Source of the DNA: Scytonema tolypothrichoides VB-61278
GTDB lineage: Bacteria > Cyanobacteriota > Cyanobacteriia > Cyanobacteriales > Nostocaceae
Length of the DNA stretch: 50,182 nt
Direction of reading: 5' to 3'
Assembly (NCBI RefSeq): GCF_000828085.3
Contig: NZ_JXCA02000030.1
Location: forward strand, 432,167 to 482,348
The translations under genes and the position numbers were made by a program. Below are positions 34,261 to 41,861 of this stretch, one piece after another. The notes under the pieces were generated by a model. It was not told the origin of the DNA and made no database searches. It worked only from the letters and a program-made list of their open reading frames with translations. Position 1 is the first letter of the stretch; each line of letters starts with the position of its first letter.

Positions 34261-35136
34261 ATGGTGAGGATAAACCAAACCCTTGACAAACATATTACCA
34301 AAATGAAAATACGTAGATTTTTTACTTGGAAGGCACTCCTATACATTTTACTAACACTGTATGCAATCATCACCCTCATTCCCTTTTTGTGGGCAGTATC
34401 AGCATCATTTAAGCCGCTATCTGAAATTGTGAGTGGTGAACCTAATTTTGTACCTAAAAACTTTACTCTCGATAACTACAAACAAATTTTTTTCCAAGAA
34501 CCGCTGTTCCTCCGGTGGCTCTTCAATAGTGTGGTTATAGCTATCAGCGTGACTGTGTTAAACTTGTTGTTCAACTCAATGGCAGGTTACGCCTTAGCAA
34601 GACTAAACTTTAGGGGTAAACGCTTCTGGTTCTTCCTGATTTTAGCAGTCTTAGCAGTTCCTGCACAGATAACTCTCATTCCCACATTTTTAATTTTAAA
34701 AGCCTTAGGTTGGCTGAATTCGTATCAAGGAATGATTGTTCCTAGCATGGTCAATGCTACTTTCATTTTTATGATGCGGCAGTTTTTCGTGAATTTTCCT
34801 AAGGAATTAGAAGAAGCGGCTCAATTGGATGGATTGAATACTTGGGGTATTTTTCGATATATTGTTTTACCTTTAGCAAAACCAGCTTTAGCAGCACAAG
34901 CAGTTTTTGTGTTTATGGGGAGTTGGAATAATTTCTTGCTACCTATCGTTATTTTGTTTGATCCAGAAATGTTTACTCTTCCTTTGGGATTGAATAGTTT
35001 TAAGGGTCAATTTATTAGTTATTGGAACTATATTATGGCAGCTTCTATGGTATTTACTTTACCGGCTTTAGCGATTTATGCATTTTTTAACAGGTATTTT
35101 ATTGAGAGTGTGACGTTTACGGGGGGAAAGGGTTAA
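34261..35136 (+). CDS. Sugar ABC transporter permease (MalG/UgpE-like)
   Basis: A 291-residue permease with six hydrophobic segments. The EAA loop is EEAAQLDGLNTWGIFRYIVLP, typical of the MalG side of the pair. FLWAVSASFKPLSEI near the N-terminus and the C-terminal YFIESVTFTGGKG end are standard. It would pair with the permease at 32547 in the inner membrane. Two or three start codons are possible (GTG 34258, ATG 34261, ATG about 34303); 34261 is a compromise. The gene is complete. The paired permease and binding-protein genes suggest one importer that was split by insertions. Confidence 0.92.
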   Translation: MVRINQTLDKHITKMKIRRFFTWKALLYILLTLYAIITLIPFLWAVSASFKPLSEIVSGEPNFVPKNFTLDNYKQIFFQEPLFLRWLFNSVVIAISVTVLNLLFNSMAGYALARLNFRGKRFWFFLILAVLAVPAQITLIPTFLILKALGWLNSYQGMIVPSMVNATFIFMMRQFFVNFPKELEEAAQLDGLNTWGIFRYIVLPLAKPALAAQAVFVFMGSWNNFLLPIVILFDPEMFTLPLGLNSFKGQFISYWNYIMAASMVFTLPALAIYAFFNRYFIESVTFTGGKG

Positions 35137-35314
35137 GCTGAAATGATGTTACTTATTTGACACATTAAGGAGAAACTAAGATACAATATATACTGCCGAT
35201 TACTAAGTTCTTACTCTCGTACTTAGCGTTATATTAGGCAAGCGAAAGATAAATATTTAAAGAAAATGTAATATAAAAGGCAATAATCTAAATTCGTAAC
35301 ATTCAAGTCAGCAG

Positions 35315-35767
35315 TTAAGCAGTTCCGATTTGGGGTTTCTCATTAAAGATGATCCAATGTAGATTAAGTGTCTTAACAATTTCTACTAAATTATTAAAAG
35401 CGACAGGTTTGACAATATAAGCATTGACACCCAAGTCATAAATGTGGTTGATATCAGCATACTCCTTAGAGGCGGTCAAAACCACTACTGGTAAGCGCTT
35501 GAGTTCTCCTTGCTGTCGCAACCACATCAAAACCTCAGCCCCAGACCTACGGGGCAGCTTCAAATCAAGTAAAATCAGCACAGGTAAGGGATAACGACAG
35601 CGGTCATTATAAGGCTCAACTCCAGATAGATACAACACAGCTGCATCGCCATCGTTCACAACTTGAAGCGGGTTAGCAATGTTAGCTTTACGAAGCGCTC
35701 GTTGCATCAGCAGGACATCTTTGGGATTATCCTCTATAAGTAGAATCGTGTCTTCCTCTGTACTCAT
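35315..35767 (-). CDS. Rcp1-like single-domain response regulator
   Basis: A 150-residue CheY-type receiver. It carries the acidic residues of LLIEDNPKDV, phosphoacceptor Asp68 (ILLDLKLPRRSG), Thr in VVLTAS and Lys in YIVKPVAF. The C-terminal extension and the PRRSG loop match the Rcp1 group, the partners of cyanobacterial phytochrome-type kinases. It starts three bases after the stop of the receiver-PAS kinase gene upstream, so the operon is kinase, kinase, regulator. It is probably the phosphate acceptor of one or both kinases. It has no output domain, so its effect must pass through protein contacts. Confidence 0.92.
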   Translation of the reverse strand: MSTEEDTILLIEDNPKDVLLMQRALRKANIANPLQVVNDGDAAVLYLSGVEPYNDRCRYPLPVLILLDLKLPRRSGAEVLMWLRQQGELKRLPVVVLTASKEYADINHIYDLGVNAYIVKPVAFNNLVEIVKTLNLHWIIFNEKPQIGTA

Positions 35768-35770
35768 TCT

Positions 35771-37315
35771 TTATTCCGTAGCTACGGGTAACTCTATCCA
35801 AAATCGGCTTCCCTGTCCTTGCTGCGATTCTACACCAACTCGTCCACCCATGCGCTCGACTCCTTTGCGCACAATGGCTAAACCAATACCAGTGCCAGGA
35901 TAAACTTCGTTGCTATGTAAGCGCTCGAAAACGTTAAAAATCCGTTTTTGGTACTTTGGAGCGATGCCAATACCGTTGTCTTGCAGCCACAAGCGAACTG
36001 TTTCACCACGTTTTTCAGTCCATATCCGTACCTCGGGTTGTACTCCTGGCGTCACAAATTTGATAGCATTGGTCAGCAGATTAGTAATAACCTGAACCAG
36101 AATCGTGCGATTACCGATAACTTCTGCTAATGGCTCCTCAAGGTGTACGCTTAAGAGTCGCTGCTTAAATTCTGGTTCTAGCTGCCTGAGAATTTCTGCC
36201 ATCAACAAGGATAAGTTAATAGGTTGCAGTGGCATTTCAGTACGGGTGAGCCGACTGTAAGCAAGCAAATCTTGAATCAGCTTATTAGCTTGCTGTGTAC
36301 TCGCAATAATACGTCGCAAATAGTCTTGTTGGCGCTCTACAGGGCGGTTAGATTGCTTACCCTGATTTTCTAACAACATGGAACTGAATCCTTGGATGGC
36401 GCGTAATGGTTGCTGAAGATCATGGGAAACTGAGTAGGCAAATTCTTCCAAATCTTGATTGACTATGCCTAATTTCTGATTTGTTTGAGCCAACTCTTGA
36501 TTTGCGACTTCTAATTGAGCGGTGCGTTCTCTAACTCGCTTCTCCAAAGTCTGGTTCAGTTGCTGAATTTCAATTTCAACCTGTTTACGAGCAGTAATAT
36601 CTTCTATCAAGCCATCCAGCACCTTTTGTCCCTCAAGTGTGTTCAAGGTTATGCTTAATGCTACCCAAATAGAAGTTCCATCAGTTCGGTGTAACTGTAA
36701 TTCACGCTCTTGCTGTTGAGGCGGCTCTAAAGCTTCCAGTGTTGAGTAAAATTCACGGGTGTTCAATAAATTTCTCGCTTCTGCTTGCGCTAGTGAATCC
36801 ACGCCCAATAATTCCAGAAAAGCTGGATTGCACTCGATGAATTTGCCATTTGGGTAAGAGCGAAAAATGCCCACCTTCAACTGGTTTAGCAATCCTTGGA
36901 GGCGAATTTCCACAAGGGCTGCTTGTCGTCGAGCTTCTGCTCGTTCTAAAGCAACACGGACAGCCGCAGGTACACGAATGTAACGGTTGGCTTGCTTGAT
37001 AATGTAATCGTCTAGTCCAGATTGCAGTGCTTCAACTGCAATCTCTTCTGTACCTGTATTGGTAAACATAATGACTGGACAACTTGGAGAACGCTGCTTA
37101 ATAGTTCGTAAAACTTCTAGTCCAGTACTCCAGCGTAATTGGTAGTCGGTAATTACAAAGTCAAACTGTCCTGCTTCTACTGCATTCTTCAAGCCTTCTG
37201 CTTCCAAAATTTCTTGGACTTCAACAGAAGGAAATTCTCGTTGCAGCTGTCGAATAACTAGAGCGCGATCGCCCGGATTATCATCAACTAATAGAATACG
37301 CAGTACCTGATTCAT
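35771..37315 (-). CDS. Receiver-PAS-histidine kinase (hybrid order)
   Basis: A 514-residue protein. An N-terminal receiver domain (acidic DD in LLVDDNPGD, phosphoacceptor Asp57 in ITDYQL, Lys in YIIKQA) is followed by a PAS domain (about 150-255), a coiled-coil linker, HisKA with His298 in SVSHDLQQPL, and an ATPase domain with NLLTNAIKF, DNGIGI and PGTGIGLAIVRKG. The real start at 37315 opens on MNQVLRILLVDDNP; the upstream reading in the same frame belongs to the previous gene's C-terminus. It overlaps that gene by 32 bases. In this order the receiver is upstream of the kinase, so it may control kinase activity. Confidence 0.9.
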   Translation of the reverse strand: MNQVLRILLVDDNPGDRALVIRQLQREFPSVEVQEILEAEGLKNAVEAGQFDFVITDYQLRWSTGLEVLRTIKQRSPSCPVIMFTNTGTEEIAVEALQSGLDDYIIKQANRYIRVPAAVRVALERAEARRQAALVEIRLQGLLNQLKVGIFRSYPNGKFIECNPAFLELLGVDSLAQAEARNLLNTREFYSTLEALEPPQQQERELQLHRTDGTSIWVALSITLNTLEGQKVLDGLIEDITARKQVEIEIQQLNQTLEKRVRERTAQLEVANQELAQTNQKLGIVNQDLEEFAYSVSHDLQQPLRAIQGFSSMLLENQGKQSNRPVERQQDYLRRIIASTQQANKLIQDLLAYSRLTRTEMPLQPINLSLLMAEILRQLEPEFKQRLLSVHLEEPLAEVIGNRTILVQVITNLLTNAIKFVTPGVQPEVRIWTEKRGETVRLWLQDNGIGIAPKYQKRIFNVFERLHSNEVYPGTGIGLAIVRKGVERMGGRVGVESQQGQGSRFWIELPVATE

Positions 37316-39263
37316 TGCTAAGCTTGGAATTGAGAACGGCTTTTGGCAGAGCAATCCAGAAGCGACTACCAGTACCAAGTTGCGACTCCACCCCAGCTCG
37401 TGCGCCCATGCGCTCAAGCCCTTTGCGGACAATTGCTAAACCAATGCCCGTACCAGGATAGACTTCAACACCATGCAGCCGTTCAAAGACACGAAAAATT
37501 CGCTCTTGATGTTCTGGTGCAATGCCTATGCCGTTGTCCACAACCCATAATTTTATCGAATTTTGTTCCTCATTAGCATAAATCTGCACTTTTGGCTGTG
37601 TTTCTGGCTTGACAAATTTGATCGCATTACTCAGTAAATTTGTGACAACCTGGATAAGTGTAGAGCGGTGAGCCATGACTGAGCCAAGAGGAGTTTCAAG
37701 TGTTACCTGGGCTTGTTGTTCTGCAATTTGTGTACTGAGTTGCTTGAGCGCTTCTTCAACGACATAGTTTAAGTCAACGGGGAGAAGTTGAATCTGAGCG
37801 CGACTGAGACGGCTATATGCTAGCAGGTCACTAATTAAGGTGTCCATTTGTATAGCACCTTCAGTAATATATTGAATGTATTCTTGCCCAACTGAGTCTA
37901 GTTGATCCCCGTAGTCTTCCTGTAATGCTTGAGCAAATCCTTGCATCGTGCGTAGCGGTGCTCGTAAATCGTGGGAAATTGAGTAAGTAAACGATTCTAG
38001 CTCTTGATTTGTTTCTTGTAGTTCGGCGGTACGCTCGGTAACACGTTGTTCTAACTCCGAGGTGTTGCGTTGAAGTTGTTGGCGTAGGTTTGATTGTTGG
38101 ATGGCGATCGCCAACTGAGCCGCAACCTCACGAGCAACATCCTGCGCTTGAGCATCAAAAGCCGCTGTCCCAGTTGTGGCAAGGATGAGTTCCCCCAGCA
38201 ACGTTTTTTCAACTAGCATCGGAACACAAAGGCAACAGCGAATTCCTCCTGAACGCAGTCGTGCTAAAATAGGTGGATAAGACTGGGCAGTTGCCAAATC
38301 TTCTACATAAAAAATGCCTTGTTGCAAAATTTTGTCACAGGCAAAGTCTGCTAGTGCCATCTGTCTACCTTCAGGAGGTTGCAATTCGACCGTTGCACTG
38401 CTGGCGGCGATGATCTGGCTTGTTCCTGTTTCAAAGTTAAACAGGGCAACAAATGCCTGCTGGTAGGGTACTAACTCGCGCATACGAGTTAAGGCAGTTT
38501 GGACAAGAGATTCAATAGACTCGGCTGCTAGAATTGCCCGGTCAATATCATGTAAAGCAGCGAGGCGTTGGGCAGAACGTTGAGCATTTTCTGTCTGCTC
38601 AACAGCAGTGGAGAGAGCATTTTCATAAGTTTGAGACACCCGCGAAAGTCGCCGCCAGATAAAGTAGGCAAGAAAGCCACCAATTGCAATTGACAAGATG
38701 ACACTGGTAATGATAACTCGCGTAGTCGTCAGTCGTACTGCTTGGGTGCGCTGGTCGCGTAGCTGCTCTTCGGTAGCGATAAAATTAGTCATTTGGCTTC
38801 GCATCGTGTCCATATCGCGTTTGCGAGCCTTCAGTGCTGCTAAGGGTTCAAGTTTGCCCCGGCTTTTGCGGGCAATAGCCTCAGGTATAGAGCGATACCA
38901 CACAGTTTGCTGTGACCTAATTTGCTTTAAGCGTTGACTTTGTGTAGGATTATCTGAAATTAAATGACCTAACTTGTCAAAAGCAGGATTAATGAGCAAG
39001 CTAGCTTGTTGATAAGGTTCAAGAAATTCTGGCTCGCCTGAGAGCAAGTAACCACGTAGTCCGGTTTCCTGATCCAGTAGTAGTTTTTGAGTGCGATTTG
39101 CCTGAGCAATCACTTGATCGGTATGATCAACCCATTGCATAGCCTCAAGCAGGCGGGCAATTTGCCAGATTGAAACTCCTGACAATGACAACAGCAGGAT
39201 AATTGGCAGGGCAATAGTACTCGTTAGCCTGCGCCTAAATACAGCTTGCGTAATTTGCAGCAT
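37284..39263 (-). CDS. CHASE3-GAF histidine kinase
   Basis: A 659-residue sensor kinase. Membrane segments near residues 12-32 and 185-205 flank a CHASE3 domain (LLLDQETGLRGYLLSGEPEF). A GAF domain spans about 240-395, with Cys in the FACDKI and GGIRCCLCVP segments that could be chromophore or redox sites, though no phytochrome PHY domain is present. The HisKA His431 is in SISHDLRAPL. The ATPase domain has NLLSNAIKF, VDNGIGI and YPGTGIGLAIVRKG. It begins an operon with a receiver-PAS kinase and an Rcp1-like regulator. The C-terminal 11 codons overlap the next gene in another frame. The input signal is unknown. Confidence 0.92.
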   Translation of the reverse strand: MLQITQAVFRRRLTSTIALPIILLLSLSGVSIWQIARLLEAMQWVDHTDQVIAQANRTQKLLLDQETGLRGYLLSGEPEFLEPYQQASLLINPAFDKLGHLISDNPTQSQRLKQIRSQQTVWYRSIPEAIARKSRGKLEPLAALKARKRDMDTMRSQMTNFIATEEQLRDQRTQAVRLTTTRVIITSVILSIAIGGFLAYFIWRRLSRVSQTYENALSTAVEQTENAQRSAQRLAALHDIDRAILAAESIESLVQTALTRMRELVPYQQAFVALFNFETGTSQIIAASSATVELQPPEGRQMALADFACDKILQQGIFYVEDLATAQSYPPILARLRSGGIRCCLCVPMLVEKTLLGELILATTGTAAFDAQAQDVAREVAAQLAIAIQQSNLRQQLQRNTSELEQRVTERTAELQETNQELESFTYSISHDLRAPLRTMQGFAQALQEDYGDQLDSVGQEYIQYITEGAIQMDTLISDLLAYSRLSRAQIQLLPVDLNYVVEEALKQLSTQIAEQQAQVTLETPLGSVMAHRSTLIQVVTNLLSNAIKFVKPETQPKVQIYANEEQNSIKLWVVDNGIGIAPEHQERIFRVFERLHGVEVYPGTGIGLAIVRKGLERMGARAGVESQLGTGSRFWIALPKAVLNSKLSNESGTAYSIS

Positions 39264-40124
39264 GTGTTTATCCTACATCGAACTCAGATTCCTGATAACC
39301 TTATGTTGTCACTTTCGTACACCCTCGTTCCTGTATGAGTGGTTTTTCCTGATAGGTGCAAGATCTGAGCCTTAAACTCGTGCGCTCTTAACCGCTAGCA
39401 ACATATGAAAGAAACACCTTTTTCCCTTACACCCCCACACCCCCACCCTTTCAGGGAAGTCAAAAATCAAAAATCAAAATTCAAAAGTATTAATTTTGAC
39501 CCCTATGGCTGACGCCACGCCTTACGGCTATCGGGGTATGCGCTTTGCGCACGCAAGCGAGGGCTAAAGCGTAAGCGCAAGCGCACGCGGCTTGGGCTTA
39601 CGCGCAGCGTGCGCCTTTGGCGCTTAGCGTCTCCAAAGGAGATACGCCAGTCGACGCCAGGTGCTCCACTTGGGGAGCCACCTCGCCCTTGCGGGTTTCC
39701 CGACTTGTAGACGCGAAGCGGCTTCCCGTAGGGTAGGGAGTGGCGTGAGACCCCAAGACCGCACTGGCTCCTGTAGCCTCTGGAACCATGCACCGCAGTT
39801 CCTGGAGCCAGTGCGTTGGGCGGCTTTCCCGACTTGTAGACGCCAGAGGCGGCTTCCCGTAGGGTAGCACCTGGCGTGGAAACCCCCTGTTCTGCGGACT
39901 GCCTCACCACCGCGCTGGCTCACTTCTTACCTTATGGTTTTGACTTGTTTTGCCCCTGTGTTTCTTCAGAGATTTCATCTTTAATGGCGATCGCGTATTC
40001 ACCATGTCAAAGAATTTGGCACTCTTGGCTCAACAGACAGCACGAAATGCGTCAAGGTATTACGTAGATGCACTTGAGTGTCTGAAACTTGATGAATTGG
40101 TTCAAAGTTTAGTGCCATCGCCCT
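39264..40124. repeat. Repeat-dense spacer
   Basis: 860 bases with no supported gene. In order: a decayed relative of the MITE at 3686 (39321-39370: ACCCTCGTTCC, TGAG, GGTGCAAGATCTGAG); a C-rich short tandem stretch (39421-39448); AAAAATC/CAAAA heptamer-like repeats (39461-39485); a GC-rich stretch of GCGCAAGCG and GCGTAAGCG units (39541-39660); and GAGCCA...TTTCCCGACTTGTAGACGC repeats with GGCTTCCCGTAGGGTAG (39670-39905). Apparent open frames here on both strands follow the repeats and are not genes. Confidence 0.75.
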
Positions 40125-40228
40125 TTACTCCTGTTCATCTAAATGTTCCGCAACAGCCTGATAAAGATGCAAAACATGACTGTCATGTAAGCGGTAGAAT
40201 ACATTACGACCTTGCTTGCGGTAACTGA
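40004..40228 (+). CDS. Doubtful small open frame
   Basis: A 74-residue frame starting [21 protein letters not shown]. The first ~40 residues (to LDELVQSLV) look like a coherent helix-rich protein, but the last 34 residues overlap the SmtB-like gene on the opposite strand. No family is recognised. It may be the broken 5' end of a gene, or chance. I include it for completeness only. Confidence 0.2.
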   Translation: MSKNLALLAQQTARNASRYYVDALECLKLDELVQSLVPSPFTPVHLNVPQQPDKDAKHDCHVSGRIHYDLACGN

Positions 40229-40514
40229 CCAAACGCATCGCCCGTAAGTTTCTCAGTTGATGGGAAACAGCAGATTCACTCATATTTAATACTCCTGCCA
40301 AATCACTCACACAAAGTTCTTGTTGAGCTAACAGTGAGAGAATACGCAAACGATTAGCATCACCCAGAAAGCCAAAAAATTCTGCCATGCGCTGCGCTTT
40401 TTCAGTGTTGAGAACCTGATGTGACAGAGGTTGGACGTTCTCACTCTCTATTTGACTGGATATTTGATTGTACTCACTAGTTTCTTTGTAAGCAAAAGTG
40501 TCTCTGGTTGACAT
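40125..40514 (-). CDS. ArsR/SmtB-family zinc-sensing repressor
   Basis: A 129-residue winged-helix repressor. The DNA-recognition segment is [19 protein letters not shown]. The C-terminal helix has D-S-H...H-L-D-E in [17 protein letters not shown], with Asp, His, His and Glu in the same spacing as the alpha-5 zinc site of SmtB. The ELCVSDL segment keeps the Cys and Asp of the alpha-3 site, but the N-terminal tail has no Cys, so only the alpha-5 site seems complete. It should release DNA when zinc is high. It is divergent from a ZnuB-like permease gene, 75-90 bases away, which is the natural target. Confidence 0.9.
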   Translation of the reverse strand: MSTRDTFAYKETSEYNQISSQIESENVQPLSHQVLNTEKAQRMAEFFGFLGDANRLRILSLLAQQELCVSDLAGVLNMSESAVSHQLRNLRAMRLVSYRKQGRNVFYRLHDSHVLHLYQAVAEHLDEQE

Positions 40515-40517
40515 AGT

Positions 40518-40536
40518 ATAAATGTAGAAAATTTAT
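40518..40536. promoter_or_regulatory. Candidate SmtB-type operator
   Basis: ATAAAT (40518-40523) and ATTTAT (40531-40536) form an inverted repeat separated by GTAGAAA, just upstream of the repressor start. ArsR/SmtB operators are imperfect inverted repeats at this kind of spacing. The match to a consensus is weak, so this is a guess from position and symmetry. Confidence 0.35.
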
Positions 40537-40604
40537 AGTTATTTCTTAATCAAAAAGAAATCTTACATTTTCAAAATACTTTCATTGATTTGTATAAACA
40601 ACAT

Positions 40605-41474
40605 ATGCTTTTCTGGAACAATTGCCAAATAGCTGAGCTTGCTGTCACCAATGTTAATGATCTGGTGAGCTTGCTACAGTTTCCCTTCATGCAACGTGCG
40701 ATCGCAGGTGCTGTTTTGATGGGAATACTTGGCGGCTTACTAGGCAGTTTCGTCACCTTGCGTCAGTTGTCTTTTTTCAGTCATGCTGTTGGTCATGCTG
40801 CTTTGGTGGGTGTGGCACTAGGTGTCATACTACAGTTAAATCCCACCTGGATGCTGCTGCCATTCACACTTATTTTTGGGTTGGTTGTCCTCTACTTTAT
40901 GGATAAAACCGATTTAGCGAGTGATAGCATTTTGAGTATTGTTCTATCAGGCGCGTTGGCAGTGGGCGTGATTCTCACTAGCTTAATTCAAGGATATCGC
41001 GGTAACCTCATGAGCGTGCTATTTGGCGATATTCTTGCTATTGACTCGACAGATTTGGTTTTGAGTTTGCTTGTGCTTGTTGGAGCCAGCGTATTCTTAT
41101 TATCAACCCTTAGGCAGCAAATTTTGTTAACGCTTAATCCTGCTGTAGCAAAAGTGCAAGGTATTCCAGTTCAGTGGTATCGCTATGGGTTTGTTGTATT
41201 GCTGTCATTAGCTGTGGCAGTGGCAATTAAAGCTGTTGGCGTTTTACTAGTCAACGCTTTTTTGGTTATTCCCGCGTCTTGTGCAAAGCTGATGAGTCAC
41301 CACTTCAATCGTTTCCTGTTACTGTCTGTGATTGTGGGTTGCATAAGCAGTATCGCTGGCATCATTGTATCAGGTCTTTTCAACTTTGCTTCCGGTCCTA
41401 GTATCGTTCTTGTTCAGTTTGTGGTATTCTTAGCTGTTTTTGGCTGCGTCAAGTTGAGAACAAAACCCGCGTAA
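40605..41474 (+). CDS. Metal ABC transporter permease (ZnuB-like)
   Basis: A 289-residue integral membrane protein with about eight to nine hydrophobic segments. Family blocks seen are GILGGLLGSFVTLRQLSFFS, HAVGHAALVGVALG, GSVFGDI-like MSVLFGDILAI, and GVLLVNAFLVIPASCAKL. It should move Zn(II) or Mn(II) across the inner membrane. Neither the ATPase nor the metal-binding protein is encoded in the window, so the permease is an orphan here. The ATG at 40605 is chosen, but a TTG at 40590 in the same frame is possible. The neighbouring SmtB-type gene suggests zinc as substrate. Confidence 0.85.
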   Translation: MLFWNNCQIAELAVTNVNDLVSLLQFPFMQRAIAGAVLMGILGGLLGSFVTLRQLSFFSHAVGHAALVGVALGVILQLNPTWMLLPFTLIFGLVVLYFMDKTDLASDSILSIVLSGALAVGVILTSLIQGYRGNLMSVLFGDILAIDSTDLVLSLLVLVGASVFLLSTLRQQILLTLNPAVAKVQGIPVQWYRYGFVVLLSLAVAVAIKAVGVLLVNAFLVIPASCAKLMSHHFNRFLLLSVIVGCISSIAGIIVSGLFNFASGPSIVLVQFVVFLAVFGCVKLRTKPA

Positions 41475-41493
41475 ATTTTTTTTCTCCTAGGAC

Positions 41494-41522
41494 TTGCACA
41501 ATTACTGTGACTTTGCTATATT
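41494..41522 (+). promoter_or_regulatory. Promoter of the tRNA-Phe gene
   Basis: The -35 box TTGCAC (41494-41499) and the -10 box TATATT (41517-41522) are 17 bases apart, the ideal spacing. The tRNA begins 28 bases after the -10 box, with a hairpin leader (41531-41550, GTGGGAAT pairing with ATTCCAC) in between. Confidence 0.7.
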
Positions 41523-41550
41523 AAGTAATCGTGGGAATCAAAAATTCCAC

Positions 41551-41623
<73 letters not shown>

Positions 41624-41861
41624 TTATTTTCAAAACCCCTAGTAGCAAACGCTTTCAGGGATTTCTTGTTTCTCCTAGAACCCAATTTTAGCAATTTTTC
41701 CTGGTGTAAAGATACTGTAAGAAAATGCAAGGTAAGACATTTTTGGACGAGGTTGGACAAATTATTGGAGACGCATTTATCCATACAAAACTATCTATAC
41801 AAAACGAGTAAACCTTTTATGTCCTCACCAGAGAACGACGCTCATTTGCCTGTATGCTCAA

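Noticed and set aside
37316-37432. An N-terminal extension of the receiver-PAS kinase
   Set aside because: It lies inside the C-terminal coding region of the preceding kinase in another frame. The receiver starts at MNQVLRILLVDD.
39503-39923. Several overlapping Arg/Gly-rich open frames
   Set aside because: They follow GC-rich repeats on both strands and have no protein-like composition.
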